The notes under the pieces were generated by a model that did no database searches, was not told where the DNA came from, and worked only from the letters and a program-made list of their open reading frames with translations. Of a stretch of 35,683 bases of DNA, positions 7,676 to 18,712 are shown one piece after another. Source of the stretch: Fidelibacterota bacterium (GTDB taxonomy: Bacteria; Fidelibacterota; Fidelibacteria; Fidelibacterales; Fidelibacteraceae). How positions within the stretch are numbered: the stretch's first letter is position 1; each line of letters opens with the position of its first letter. Both the position numbers and the translations under genes were made by a program. Where the stretch lies: contig JAQVTR010000016.1 of assembly GCA_028699915.1 (NCBI GenBank), forward strand, positions 1 through 35,683, written 5' to 3'.

Positions 7676-8377
7676 TTATTTATAAACGCGTTTTGCCCGC
7701 AGATGCAGTCCCCAGCCCAATGCAAAGAAACCTTCGCTGATCTTGTTGTCCTTTCGGGAATAAGCCATCATGCGCTCCCCGCTTCCGGCGCAGATCATCC
7801 AGTTGAAGACGTCCGTAGGTTCCAGCACTTCCACGCCGGCGACTTTATAGAGGGTAAAATATACCTCATCCTGGTCTTTTGCCGCATTGTACGCAACACG
7901 AACCTCGGGGTGGTAGAGTTCACCCTCGTCGCTGAGCAGGAAATTGAAGGGAGCGCCCGTTACCCGTTTTTCAGGATGGTACTGCAGGTAGATCAGAAAG
8001 CTGAGCACGTGGTGCAGGGGCAGAATGCTCTCCATGGGCGAGGCGTTGGAATAATGGATCATTCCGTTACGCACCTGTTCCGTATAGACCTGCTCCAGAT
8101 CGTGCTCGTGAATGATCTTCCGCAGGGAATCCATCTGGGTCATTGCCGAATCGGTGTAGAAATAATAGCGGTTTTCAGTGTCGTAGACCTTATCGAAAGC
8201 GCCCACGGTAAAGGCCCGGTACATGATCTCCCGGGAAGCGTCTCTGCGCAGGGAATCGATGATCTCCACGCCCGCAACCTTGATACCCAGCAGACTGATA
8301 TCGTAATACAGCGTATCCGCACCCTGCAGCAGGGCGGTAAAAAAGGGGAAAACGATAAGGAACTTTACAAATTTCAT
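7676..8377 (-). CDS. DUF3108-like exported protein
   Basis: A 233-residue protein with an N-terminal signal peptide (MKFVKFLIVFPFFTALLQGA). The body has the pattern of the DUF3108 family of periplasmic or envelope-associated beta-rich proteins: an early LLGIKVAGVE stretch, a central region around DSLRKIIHE, SNASPMESILPLHHVLSFLIYL, and a late VEVLEPTDVFNWMICAG. No function is established for the family. The ATG lies one base past the mgtE stop (TGAAATG), so translation is probably coupled to mgtE. Confidence 0.65.
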   Translation of the reverse strand: MKFVKFLIVFPFFTALLQGADTLYYDISLLGIKVAGVEIIDSLRRDASREIMYRAFTVGAFDKVYDTENRYYFYTDSAMTQMDSLRKIIHEHDLEQVYTEQVRNGMIHYSNASPMESILPLHHVLSFLIYLQYHPEKRVTGAPFNFLLSDEGELYHPEVRVAYNAAKDQDEVYFTLYKVAGVEVLEPTDVFNWMICAGSGERMMAYSRKDNKISEGFFALGWGLHLRAKRVYK

Positions 8378-8378
8378 T

Positions 8379-9770
8379 TCAGAGACTGACCAGAAGCGAT
8401 GCGATCAGCAGGTAGATCAGATCGCCGAGGATATCAATGGTGGTTGTCACAAAAGGTCCCGTTGCAATGGCGGGATCGATCTTCATGCGGTTCAGGATCA
8501 TGGGCGCCACGGTCCCGGTAAAGGTGGCCAGCGTCATGGCGATGGCAATACCGGCAGCAACGGCAACGCTCAGTTCCAGACAGCGGATCAGCGGATAATC
8601 GTAGGCGTTTGTCGTGATCACATAGGTCATAAAAAAGGCAATGATACCCAGGATAAGTCCATAGATCAGCCCCAGCGTCGCTCCGACCCGCATTTCCTTT
8701 AAAATGATCTTTCCGGCGGTATCGGGATTGACCCGGCCCGTCAGCAGTCCGCGCGTGATAATGGTGGAACTCTGGGTTCCGATATTTCCGCCCATCCCTG
8801 CGATAATGGGAAGGAAAGAAGCCAGAATAATGTATTCGCTGAGCAGTCCGTGGAAAAGGCCGATGGTCACTGCTGCGATCAGCCCCCCGATATAGGTGGC
8901 CAGCAGCCAGGGAAAGCGCTTCTTGGTCGTTTCCCAGGGCGTTTTGAGTATTATGTCCGAATCCCGTCCCAGACCGGCCATCTGCAGCAGGTCTTCCGTG
9001 GCTTCTTCGCGCAGTACGTCAATAATATCGTCGACGGTCACCACGCCAATGAGCTTGTTTTCGTCGTCCACGACCGGCACCGCCACAAAATTGTAACGCG
9101 AGGCAATGCGGGCGGCTTCCTCCTGATCCGTTTCCGGCCGGATGCTGATCACGTCTTCGACCATTACTTCCCTCAACGGTTTTTTGGGGTCGTTCAGGAT
9201 GAGCTGGCGCAGGGAGACCACGCCCACCAGGTGCGTGCGGTCGTCCGTGACATAAATATAAAAAACCATTTCCGTATCTGCGCTTTTCTGGATCTCTTCG
9301 ATAGCCTGCGCCACGGTCAGTTCCTCGGACAGATGAAAGACCTCCGGGTTCATGATGCTTCCGGCGGTGTCTTCCTCGTAGCCCATCAGCGCTTCGACTT
9401 CACGGGATTCGTCTTCTTTCATGAGTTTCAGCAGTTCCTGCTGTTCTTCCGGAGGCAGCAGACGCAGAATACGGGACTCGTCGTCATAATCCATTTCGCG
9501 CAGGATGTGGATGACATCCGGACGTTTCATGGGCTTAAGGATCTCGATAATGATATTGTCGTCCGCTTCGGAAAGCACTTCCGCCTTTTTCTCGTTGTTT
9601 TTGATCAGCGAGAAAAAGTAGAGGCGCTCGTGGAGCGTAAAGGACCGGAACAACAGCGCCAGGTCGGCGGGGTGAGTCTTGTCGATGATGTTGATCAGAT
9701 TGAGCTTGGCTCCCCTGCGGTGCAGTTTGCGATAGGCATCTACCAGCAGGATGACTTCGTTATTTCTCAT
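8379..9770 (-). CDS. mgtE: MgtE-type magnesium transporter
   Basis: A 463-residue inner-membrane Mg2+ channel/transporter with the full family architecture. A helical MgtE N domain (about 20-125) includes the LLRLLPPEEQQELLKLM type of repeat. Two CBS domains follow (about 130-255), with TDDRTHLVGVVSLRQLIL and VDDENKLIGVVTVDDIIDVL. Five membrane segments occupy about 285-463, including PIIAGMGGNIGTQSSTI, which matches the family pore motif. Cytoplasmic Mg2+ normally gates these channels through the N and CBS domains. GGAG precedes the ATG, and the start overlaps the end of the CPBP gene by 11 bp. No Mg2+ riboswitch is seen, as expected for an internal gene of a long run. Confidence 0.95.
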   Translation of the reverse strand: MRNNEVILLVDAYRKLHRRGAKLNLINIIDKTHPADLALLFRSFTLHERLYFFSLIKNNEKKAEVLSEADDNIIIEILKPMKRPDVIHILREMDYDDESRILRLLPPEEQQELLKLMKEDESREVEALMGYEEDTAGSIMNPEVFHLSEELTVAQAIEEIQKSADTEMVFYIYVTDDRTHLVGVVSLRQLILNDPKKPLREVMVEDVISIRPETDQEEAARIASRYNFVAVPVVDDENKLIGVVTVDDIIDVLREEATEDLLQMAGLGRDSDIILKTPWETTKKRFPWLLATYIGGLIAAVTIGLFHGLLSEYIILASFLPIIAGMGGNIGTQSSTIITRGLLTGRVNPDTAGKIILKEMRVGATLGLIYGLILGIIAFFMTYVITTNAYDYPLIRCLELSVAVAAGIAIAMTLATFTGTVAPMILNRMKIDPAIATGPFVTTTIDILGDLIYLLIASLLVSL

Positions 9771-10590
9771 CGTCGACTCCTTCCGAGTTTAGGCCGCGTT
9801 TTGTACGGTGGATATGTACCTTGTTCTTGATATTCAAAAGCCCCAGCGTCATTGCCACGATGCCCCCGGCGCACAGGATCCAGACTACGTAGGAGCGTGC
9901 GCCGAGTACCAGTTCACGAATAGCGGGAATGTTCACGTCGATCAGGACCATGAGATTAAAAAGGCTGTGAATGATAATAGCGGGGATGATGGAGTAATAG
10001 GAATACGCGACATAACCAAGGATCAGACCGGCGACAAAAATGCCGGCCGCATTCCGGTAGGTCAGATGGCTCAGGGAAAAAAGCAGGGCGGTGGTAATGA
10101 TAGCGATCAGCGGGGAATACTTGTTGCGCAGCATGACCCGAAGCAGGTAACCGCGGAACACCGCCTCTTCCACCACCGGTGTGATGACCACGCTCAGGAA
10201 AAAGAGCAAAAGAATATTCAAAGGGTAGTCTACCCGGTAATACGAACCGAAGACCGGATCGAAATTCAGGAAGCGTTCCATCAGGTAGCGGATCAGCTCA
10301 AGGGCAACGAACATGCCCACGGCAACAAAAAGGATGTCCCGAATTCCGCCCAGGGGAACGGGGCGTAAACGGAACGCGTGCTTAACGGATTTTTTGTTTC
10401 CGATCACATAGAGGAGCAGCGGTACAAGCAGGAGCAGTTCAAAAAAGATCAGCGCAATATAGCCGAGGGCCTGCGGAGCACTGCCCATGATATCGGGATT
10501 GTAATACAGGCCCACCACCAGAACGAGATATGCGATCAGGCTCATCAAAAGAATGAGCACTGCGGTTTTGTAATTGTAATACTGGGACAT
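9760..10590 (-). CDS. CPBP-family intramembrane metalloprotease
   Basis: A 276-residue polytopic membrane protein of the CAAX/CPBP (ABI) family. The glutamate pair motif EEAVFRGYLLR is followed by a second motif around SLSHLTYRN and a third, HSLFNLMVL, which together supply the metal ligands of this fold. About eight hydrophobic segments are visible. Members cleave membrane proteins or peptides, and the substrate here is unknown. The ATG at 10590 has AAAGGAG upstream. An in-frame extension to 10644 would run into the preceding gene and is less likely. Its 3' end overlaps mgtE. Confidence 0.88.
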   Translation of the reverse strand: MSQYYNYKTAVLILLMSLIAYLVLVVGLYYNPDIMGSAPQALGYIALIFFELLLLVPLLLYVIGNKKSVKHAFRLRPVPLGGIRDILFVAVGMFVALELIRYLMERFLNFDPVFGSYYRVDYPLNILLLFFLSVVITPVVEEAVFRGYLLRVMLRNKYSPLIAIITTALLFSLSHLTYRNAAGIFVAGLILGYVAYSYYSIIPAIIIHSLFNLMVLIDVNIPAIRELVLGARSYVVWILCAGGIVAMTLGLLNIKNKVHIHRTKRGLNSEGVDDEK

Positions 10591-10615
10591 GGGACCCGCT
10601 CCTTTTCCGAAAGGT

Positions 10616-11479
10616 TTACATGATGATCTCGTGCTTTGCGTCAAAACGTTTCATTTCCCCGTCGATGACGATACCGTCGACGCCGCGGTACCAGATCGAT
10701 TCAAAGTAGGGATTAAAGACCGTTACGTTTTCAATGCTTTCCATCAAAAGCTGGGACTGCGGGTGCTTGTCGCGGGACCAGTCGGACGGCGGGGTTGGCA
10801 TTTGCTTGCTGGTGTCGCTGAGGATGTAAAACAGTTTTTCCCGCTCCTCGGCAATGCGCAATGCGGAGTGAGTCCCGATCTTATTGATAAAGCCCCGGTG
10901 CCAGTACCAATCCGTACCCACCAGCACCAGGTCCGAACGCGAGATCGCCAGCTCCATGGCGGCATCGGTATACAGCGAGACCGGGATTCCGGCGCGGCCG
11001 AGGAATTTTGCCAAAGCGACCCCCTCGCCCACCGGACGCGCCTCGGTCAGGATTACCTCAAAACGGCGTCCGCGGCTGGCGGCTTCCATGATGGCCTTGC
11101 GCACCACCGAACTGTGGCTGAAGGTAAAAATAAAGGAGCCGTCCTTGATCAGCTTGCTGACGCAGGTCTCAATGGTTTTGGAAATATTGGCATTGGTCTT
11201 CTCCGCAAAAACATTCAGGATCTCCGGAACGCTTTTTTTGCTCTTCTCCATCTTCTCCAGCATAAAGGCATGCAGATTCGGAAATATGGCCATCAGCGGA
11301 TGGGCGGCGCGCACTTCCTTGTACAAATATTCCAGCGACTCCCGCTGGGCGTTGCGGGAAAGTCCGGAATGTTCGTTGAAGTAGCGGTTCAGGATGTTGA
11401 TGTACTTGAACAGGATGGTGGTCGCACCGGCTTCCTGTTCCAGCAGCATTGCCTCAAATTCGGGATAGTTGATCATCAT
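10616..11479 (-). CDS. eIF-2B alpha/beta/delta-like protein
   Basis: A 287-residue protein of the initiation factor 2B/ribose-1,5-bisphosphate isomerase/methylthioribose-1-phosphate isomerase superfamily. The Rossmann-like C-terminal half shows FTFSHSSVVRKAIMEA, FEVILTEARPVGEGVALA, IPVSLYTDAAM and DLVLVGTDWYW followed by INKIGTHSALRIA, in the family order. The N-terminal helical part (1-100) is less conserved. Bacterial members are usually sugar-phosphate isomerases or uncharacterised, so a role in translation initiation should not be assumed. The substrate is unknown. It lies between DUF2225 (4-bp gap) and the CPBP gene (25 bp). Two tandem ATG codons at 11479 and 11476 could both start it. 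Confidence 0.8.
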   Translation of the reverse strand: MMINYPEFEAMLLEQEAGATTILFKYINILNRYFNEHSGLSRNAQRESLEYLYKEVRAAHPLMAIFPNLHAFMLEKMEKSKKSVPEILNVFAEKTNANISKTIETCVSKLIKDGSFIFTFSHSSVVRKAIMEAASRGRRFEVILTEARPVGEGVALAKFLGRAGIPVSLYTDAAMELAISRSDLVLVGTDWYWHRGFINKIGTHSALRIAEEREKLFYILSDTSKQMPTPPSDWSRDKHPQSQLLMESIENVTVFNPYFESIWYRGVDGIVIDGEMKRFDAKHEIIM

Positions 11480-11483
11480 TTCC

Positions 11484-12173
11484 TTATTCCTCCCGCGGCA
11501 TCAGTGCCGCTTTGCGGTTGCGCTCGCGGATCAGTCCGCTCTGCAGCTCGTACAGGCGCCGGAACATCGTTTGTTTCATGTCCATCTTCAGCAGCGCTTT
11601 TTTGGCCCGCTCGAATTCCCCGTTCCTCCGGCTTAATTCCGCAATATAATAGTAGATCAGCGAACGCTCTTTTTCGTCCGGATCGCTGACAAGCAGGGAT
11701 TTGGCAAAATTGCGGATCGCTTTTTCGCGGAAGGCATCCGCCTTTTCGTTCTGTTCTTCGTCATCGTAAAGCCAGGACATGCGCAGATAGGTATCCGCAA
11801 AGACCATGGGCGGCGCTTCCGCCTTTTCCAGCAAATACAAAAAATGTTCGAATATCTCCAGGGTCGTGGGTTCAATGTCCGTAAAACGTTCCCGGTATTC
11901 CTCCGATTCCACAATTTCGCGGAGACGGTCGCTGTCTTCGGGGATGAGCCGGAAATCGTGCGTAACATAAAGGCAGTGATGACAAAAGACCAGCCAGCTG
12001 TCCAGAATATCGTCATCCAGAGTGCGGACGCGAAAATCGCTTTCCACCACATCGACGGTATAGAGTTCCTCAGCACTGTGGTTATTGACCGGATTTCCGC
12101 AGAGCGGACAGATCACCATCGCGGCGCTATCTTCCTCCTGCAGCATTTCCGGATCGTAAAAGAAAGGCGTCAT
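11484..12173 (-). CDS. DUF2225 zinc-ribbon/TPR-like protein
   Basis: A 229-residue predicted cytoplasmic protein. CPLC at 22-25 and CHHC at 64-67 form a four-cysteine zinc-binding site. The rest is helical with TPR-like pairs (ADTYLRMSWLY, RSLIYYYIAELSRRNGEFERAKKALLKM), as in DUF2225. No function is known for the family. AGGAG lies five bases before the ATG. It sits between ssb and the eIF-2B-like gene with short gaps on both sides. Confidence 0.8.
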   Translation of the reverse strand: MTPFFYDPEMLQEEDSAAMVICPLCGNPVNNHSAEELYTVDVVESDFRVRTLDDDILDSWLVFCHHCLYVTHDFRLIPEDSDRLREIVESEEYRERFTDIEPTTLEIFEHFLYLLEKAEAPPMVFADTYLRMSWLYDDEEQNEKADAFREKAIRNFAKSLLVSDPDEKERSLIYYYIAELSRRNGEFERAKKALLKMDMKQTMFRRLYELQSGLIRERNRKAALMPREE

Positions 12174-12184
12174 CGGGACTCCTG

Positions 12185-12658
12185 TCAGAAAGGCAGCTCT
12201 TCCTCATTTTCCGGCAGAACGGGTTCGTTGCTTCCCGCATCCTGCTCGCGGACGCGCGCTTTGCTGTTGGTGTTATTGCTGGTTTTGGCGGGCGGCGCGT
12301 AAACGCCGTCTTCAGCCTGTGGTCCGCGGTCGAGCAACATGGCCGTTTCAACAATGACCTCGGTGCTGTAGTGCGTAACGTTGCTCTGGTCGGTCCATTT
12401 GCGTGTACGCAGACGTCCGTCCACATAAACCAGACGTCCCTTTGTGAAAAAACTTCCGATATACTCCGCCGTTTTGCCAAAAGCTACGCAACGGTGCCAT
12501 TCGGTGTTGTCATTGTATTCACCGTCCTGGGATTTATAAGTCTCGTTGGTGGCAATGCTGAAATTGGTGACCGTCGTACCTCCCGGTGTGGCACGCTGTT
12601 CGGGATTTTGTCCGAGACGGCCGACCAGGATCACTTTGTTCATTGAATTCTTATGCAT
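12185..12658 (-). CDS. ssb: Single-stranded DNA-binding protein
   Basis: A 157-residue SSB. The OB-fold occupies about residues 6-112 (MNKVILVGRLGQNPE, NFSIATNE, WHRCVAFGKTAEYI, KGRLVYVDGRLRTRKW). A polar linker (about 113-145) leads to the acidic tip ENEEELPF, the tail that recruits replication and repair partners. The ATG at 12658 has GGGAG six bases upstream and overlaps the previous gene by 8 bp. A downstream in-frame ATG at 12643 starts exactly at the OB-fold but lacks a ribosome binding site. Confidence 0.95.
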   Translation of the reverse strand: MHKNSMNKVILVGRLGQNPEQRATPGGTTVTNFSIATNETYKSQDGEYNDNTEWHRCVAFGKTAEYIGSFFTKGRLVYVDGRLRTRKWTDQSNVTHYSTEVIVETAMLLDRGPQAEDGVYAPPAKTSNNTNSKARVREQDAGSNEPVLPENEEELPF

Positions 12659-13127
12659 GATTGACTCCCTGTATTGCTTTCAATAGTTGTTCTGCATTGA
12701 CTTTCCGGCCATAGAGCAGGGCAATGACCGTTTTTGACTGATGTTTTGCAATGATAGTCTGATAGACCAGTGGCGCCGCTTCGGGCGCATCTGAAGGATA
12801 GCGGGGATGCTGACCGGCGCGGATCAGCAGCGCTTGATCCCGGACAGCCTCCGGCACGCGGTAAGGTTCCGACATATCCGGGAAGCGTACTCCGTGTTCA
12901 TCATTATTATGCCCGCGCAAGGGATTGCTTCCGGACAGATTGAGGTGATCGGCCACAAAGCGCAAGGTTCCGGGCTCCAGTGCATCCGATCGCATGCTCA
13001 GCAGAAGCAATTCGCCCTTTCCGGCAATGCTTTCTGCGGGAAGCGCCGCGTTTGCGGATGCAAAGGTCCAGCCCTCGGGCAGAAGCGCCTCTTTCACTTT
13101 CAATCCTGAAAAATCGATCCAGTGCAT
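12651..13127 (-). CDS. Short purine-nucleoside-phosphorylase-like protein, probably reduced
   Basis: A 158-residue protein whose middle (about 59-90) carries ADHLNLSGSNPLRGHNNDE followed by RFPDMSEPY. This closely matches the PNP/MTAP family block that normally reads DHINLxGxNPLxG...G.RFPDMS.AY. Full PNP enzymes are about 270 residues. Here the N-terminal phosphate-binding part and the C-terminal base-binding part (Glu, Met and Asn motifs) are missing or unrecognisable. Phosphorolysis is therefore unlikely, and the protein may be a decayed enzyme or a small binding domain with a new role. An intact ribosome binding site (AAGGAAGGGGA) and overlap with ssb argue that it is expressed. It lies 11 bp after yggS. 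Confidence 0.6.
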   Translation of the reverse strand: MHWIDFSGLKVKEALLPEGWTFASANAALPAESIAGKGELLLLSMRSDALEPGTLRFVADHLNLSGSNPLRGHNNDEHGVRFPDMSEPYRVPEAVRDQALLIRAGQHPRYPSDAPEAAPLVYQTIIAKHQSKTVIALLYGRKVNAEQLLKAIQGVNHA

Positions 13128-13138
13128 TCCCCTTCCTT

Positions 13139-13807
13139 TCAGCTTTGCCGTGGCCCGAAAATCGCGGTTCCGATCCGCAGCATGGTCGCGCCTTCCTGCA
13201 GGGCAATGCGGTAATCACCGCTCATTCCCATGGAAAGCTCGTCAAAGTGCAAATCCTCCGTTTCCAGCGAACGGCAATCCAGAGCAAGTTCCCGCAAAAG
13301 CGCAAAAGCACGCCGGACGGTGTTTTCATCTTCCGTCAGGGGCGCAATGCCCATCAGTCCGCGGACCTGCAGTCCCGGACAGGCGGAAAGCCCTTTTACA
13401 AAGGTCCGCAGCGCTTCCGGCCGTATCCCGGACTTGCTGCTTTCTCCGGAAATATTGACTTCGATCAGACACAAAAGCGGTATTTCACTGTGTGCGATCA
13501 GGCCGGCAAGTTTCTCTGTCTGCAAACTATGAAGCCAATTAAAATTCTGCAAGCATTTATTTACTTTGTTTGACTGCAGATATCCGATAAAATGCCGGGT
13601 GATCCCGGGAAAGGCCTCCTGCGAAAATTTGTCCGCGGCTTCCTGGATGCGGTTCTCGCCAAAATCCCGGATACCGGCCTCGGCGGCTTTCCGCATCCGT
13701 CCAAGGTCCTGTTTTTTGCTGACCGCGATCAGGCGCACCCGTTCCGGATGAGGGCTCAGAGCCCGTATCTCTTCCCGTATACAGCGTATGCGGTCAGCGC
13801 TTGTCAT
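13139..13807 (-). CDS. yggS: YggS-type PLP homeostasis protein
   Basis: A 222-residue single-domain fold-type III PLP protein (YggS/PLPBP/PROSC family). AVSKKQ carries the Schiff-base lysine K31. FGENRIQEA, RHFIGYLQSNKV, LIEVNISGESSKSGI, LSMGMSGDY and LRIGTAIFG are the remaining family blocks. It helps control free PLP and amino acid balance in the cytoplasm. The ATG overlaps the gyrA stop by one base (TAATG), so translation is probably coupled. Confidence 0.94.
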   Translation of the reverse strand: MTSADRIRCIREEIRALSPHPERVRLIAVSKKQDLGRMRKAAEAGIRDFGENRIQEAADKFSQEAFPGITRHFIGYLQSNKVNKCLQNFNWLHSLQTEKLAGLIAHSEIPLLCLIEVNISGESSKSGIRPEALRTFVKGLSACPGLQVRGLMGIAPLTEDENTVRRAFALLRELALDCRSLETEDLHFDELSMGMSGDYRIALQEGATMLRIGTAIFGPRQS

Positions 13808-16272
13808 TATTCGCCTTTCATGACCTTGAGTTCATTGCCGTTCTCTTCGTCCGATTCCATGACGTAACGTACGGCGGAAATGCGGTCGTCTTCGTGCAGA
13901 TTGATCAGCCGGACGCCCTGCGTATTCCGCGATAGCGTGCTGATGCGGCTAATGTTCTGGCGGATCAGGAGTCCGTTCTTGGTGATGATCATCAGATCGT
14001 CGGAATCCACGACTTCCTTGAGTGCGACCATCTGGCCGATCTTGCTGTTCGTCTTCAGGGTGATCACGCCCTTGCCGCCGCGGTTGGTGATACGGTAGTC
14101 TATGATATCGGAACGTTTGCCGTAACCGCGTTCGCTGACGGCCAGTACCGTGGCGCCTTCGCGCTTGACCACGACCATATCGACAACGGCGTCATCCTTG
14201 GGTTCCAGTGTTACGCCGCGGACACCAGTGGCGCTGCGGCCCATATCGCGGACATGGCCTTCGTTGAAGCGGATGGCCTTGCCTTTGCGGGTCCCCAGGA
14301 TAATATCCTGCTTGCCGTTGGTGATATCCACGCCGATAAGGTCGTCGCCGTCGACCAGGTTGACGGCAATAATGCCCGTGCGGCGGGGCCGGCTGTAGGC
14401 ATCCAGGCGGGTTTTCTTGATGGTGCCCTTTTTCGTGGCCATCACAATGTAACGGTCGCCGTTGAAATCGCGGACGTTCAGGAAAGCACGGACTTTTTCT
14501 TCCTTCTCGCATTCCAGCAGATTGACAATGGCACGCCCGCGGGTCGCGCGTCCCGCTTCGGGGATCTCGTGTACTTTCAGCCAGTAGACCTTGCCCATAT
14601 TGGTAAAGAACATCAGATAGTCGTGGGTAGACGCGATAAAGAGATTTTCTACGAAATCGTCGTCTTTGGCCGTAGCTCCCAGTCTTCCAACACCGCCGCG
14701 GCGCTGGGCGCGGTATACGTTGACCGCCGTCCGTTTGATGAATCCGTTATGCGTAATGGTTATGGCCATTTCTTCATCGGCGATCATGTCCTCGATCGAA
14801 AAATCCCCGGCATCCGCAATGATCTCGGTACGCCGCTCGTCACCGTATTTTTCCCGGATTTCCCGGGTTTCCTGCACCAGGATCTCCATACGTTTGTCCT
14901 TGTTATCAAGTATGTACTTAAGCCGCTCGATCTGTTTCAGCAGGTCGATGTATTCCTGGATAATCTTCTCGCGTTCCAGGCCGGTCAGTTTCTGCAAACG
15001 CAGGTCCAGAATGGCCTGAGCCTGCGCATCGGAGAAAGCAAAGCGGCTCATCAGGTTCTGGCGCGCATTGGCGACGCTGGATGATTTTTTAATGATCTCG
15101 ATCACTTCGTCAATATTGTCGAGGGCGATCTTGAAGCCTTCCAATATATGGGCGCGCTCTTCGGCCTTGTTCAGTTCAAAGCGCGTCCGCCGCACAATGA
15201 TATTGTGCCGGTGCTCAACAAAGAGCAGCAGCATGTCGCGCAGGGGAAGCACTTTGGGAATGCCGTTGACCAACGCCAGCATATTGATGCCAAAGGTACT
15301 CTGCAAGGCGGTGTGCTTGTAAAGATTGTTCAATACCACCTGCGGTTCAAAATCCTTCTTCAGCTCAATAACAATGCGGATCCCCTCTTTGTCCGACTCA
15401 TCCCGCAGGTCGCTGATCCCGTCGATAACCTTTCCGCGGACCAGGTCGGCAATGCGTTCGATAAGGTTGCTTTTGTTGATCTGATAGGGGATCTCGGTAA
15501 AGATGATCTGGTCGCGGTTGTTGCGGATCTGTTCCACATTTGCCCGGGCGCGCATGGTGATCTTGCCGGAACCGGTATCGTAAGCCGCAAAAAGTCCCGA
15601 CTTGCCGTAAACCAGTGCGCCGGTCGGGAAATCGGGTCCCTTGATGAACTCCATCAGTTCTTTGGTGCTGATCTCGGGATTCTCGACGCAGGCGACGATG
15701 GCATCGCAGACCTCGCGAATGTTGTGCGGAGGAATATTCGTGGCCATGCCCACGGCAATACCGGTCGCACCGTTGATCAGCAGATAGGGGATCTTGCTGG
15801 GCATGACGGAGGGCTCGGTCAGGGAATCGTCAAAGTTCGGGATAAAATTCACCGTATCCTTGTCGATATCCGTCAGGATCTCGTCGGCAATGCGCGCAAG
15901 ACGGGCTTCGGTATAGCGCATGGCGGCGGGACTGTCGCCATCGATGGAGCCAAAGTTTCCCTGGCCGTCAACAATGCAGTAACGCATCGCAAAATCCTGT
16001 GCCAGCCGCGCCATGGCGTTATAGACCGAGGAATCGCCGTGAGGGTGGTACTTACCCAGCACATCACCGACGATACGCGCGGACTTTTTATAGGGTTTAT
16101 TGTATTGCATGCCCAGTTCGTACATCCCGTATAAAATGCGGCGGTGCACCGGCTTCATGCCGTCGCGCACATCCGGAAGGGCGCGGGAAACGATTACGGA
16201 CATGGAGTAATCGAGATAGCAGTTCTGAAGTTCTTCTTCAATATTGACCGGAATAATTCGTTCGTTAGCCAA
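13807..16272 (-). CDS. gyrA: DNA gyrase subunit A
   Basis: An 821-residue GyrA, the breakage-reunion subunit of gyrase. The catalytic tyrosine is Y120 in MRYTEARL. The GyrA box QRRGGVG at about 523-529 identifies gyrase and not topoisomerase IV, and is followed by a beta-pinwheel DNA-wrapping domain. In the quinolone-resistance region the sequence is [12 protein letters not shown], so the position matching E. coli D87 is asparagine (N85) while the S83 equivalent stays serine. Translation starts at TTG (16270-16272) with GAGAGGA five bases upstream, and no upstream ATG fits. It follows gyrB by 37 bp. Confidence 0.97.
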   Translation of the reverse strand: MANERIIPVNIEEELQNCYLDYSMSVIVSRALPDVRDGMKPVHRRILYGMYELGMQYNKPYKKSARIVGDVLGKYHPHGDSSVYNAMARLAQDFAMRYCIVDGQGNFGSIDGDSPAAMRYTEARLARIADEILTDIDKDTVNFIPNFDDSLTEPSVMPSKIPYLLINGATGIAVGMATNIPPHNIREVCDAIVACVENPEISTKELMEFIKGPDFPTGALVYGKSGLFAAYDTGSGKITMRARANVEQIRNNRDQIIFTEIPYQINKSNLIERIADLVRGKVIDGISDLRDESDKEGIRIVIELKKDFEPQVVLNNLYKHTALQSTFGINMLALVNGIPKVLPLRDMLLLFVEHRHNIIVRRTRFELNKAEERAHILEGFKIALDNIDEVIEIIKKSSSVANARQNLMSRFAFSDAQAQAILDLRLQKLTGLEREKIIQEYIDLLKQIERLKYILDNKDKRMEILVQETREIREKYGDERRTEIIADAGDFSIEDMIADEEMAITITHNGFIKRTAVNVYRAQRRGGVGRLGATAKDDDFVENLFIASTHDYLMFFTNMGKVYWLKVHEIPEAGRATRGRAIVNLLECEKEEKVRAFLNVRDFNGDRYIVMATKKGTIKKTRLDAYSRPRRTGIIAVNLVDGDDLIGVDITNGKQDIILGTRKGKAIRFNEGHVRDMGRSATGVRGVTLEPKDDAVVDMVVVKREGATVLAVSERGYGKRSDIIDYRITNRGGKGVITLKTNSKIGQMVALKEVVDSDDLMIITKNGLLIRQNISRISTLSRNTQGVRLINLHEDDRISAVRYVMESDEENGNELKVMKGE

Positions 16273-16309
16273 TGTTTCCTCTCTTTTTTATAAACATTCC
16301 CGATGCGCT

Positions 16310-18256
<1,947 letters not shown>

Positions 18257-18276
18257 TTAAGCGTGTTCGTTTATCC

Positions 18277-18552
18277 TTATTTCAATCGTATGTCCTGAAT
18301 GAGCCCCGGCCCGAACTCCGCCGCGTATTTTTTCAGGATCAGCGGCTTCTGCATCAGAAGCTCCTGCCGCCAGGTGCTGTTTTTGACACTGACGTAAATG
18401 ATCCCGTTCTGTACGCGCAGCGGCACGGCAACCTTCGCGATCACATCCCCCACAATGGCATTCCAGCTCTTGTAGGCACGGTACTCTTCCAGGGCGTGTT
18501 TGCCCGCTATGCGCATGACGATCCTGTCGATCGCGGACGTGATTTTTTTCAT
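18277..18552 (-). CDS. dciA: DUF721/DciA-like protein
   Basis: A 91-residue protein of the DUF721 family. Its landmarks are the W in YKSWNAIVGDVIAKVAVPLRV, then NGIIYVSVKNSTWRQELLMQKPLIL. DciA proteins assist loading of the replicative helicase DnaB in bacteria lacking DnaC or DnaI. The position directly upstream of gyrB, the common genomic neighbourhood of dciA, supports the call. It is the first gene of the 13-gene minus-strand run, and the ribosome binding site before the ATG is weak. The 160 bp upstream, shared with a divergent gene, is AT-rich (ATAATATAATATTAT at 18556-18570). Confidence 0.82.
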   Translation of the reverse strand: MKKITSAIDRIVMRIAGKHALEEYRAYKSWNAIVGDVIAKVAVPLRVQNGIIYVSVKNSTWRQELLMQKPLILKKYAAEFGPGLIQDIRLK

Positions 18553-18712
18553 GGCATAATATAATATTATTCTGTCTGTTATACTAATGATATATACATT
18601 AAATGATTAGAAACGGGCTGAAAAAGACGCTTTTTTGAACGCGTCAATAATACAGGTTTTTTTTGCTTATTTCAAATGAAAAAATCCTCAAAAACACGTT
18701 TCATACCCGACG

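Noticed and set aside
10616-11479. Translation initiation factor role for the eIF-2B-like protein
   Set aside because: Bacteria do not use eIF-2B. The superfamily also contains sugar-phosphate isomerases, so only the fold is called.
18553-18712. Chromosomal replication origin next to dciA-gyrB-gyrA
   Set aside because: The region is AT-rich, but no DnaA boxes were recognised and dnaA, dnaN and recF are not in the window.
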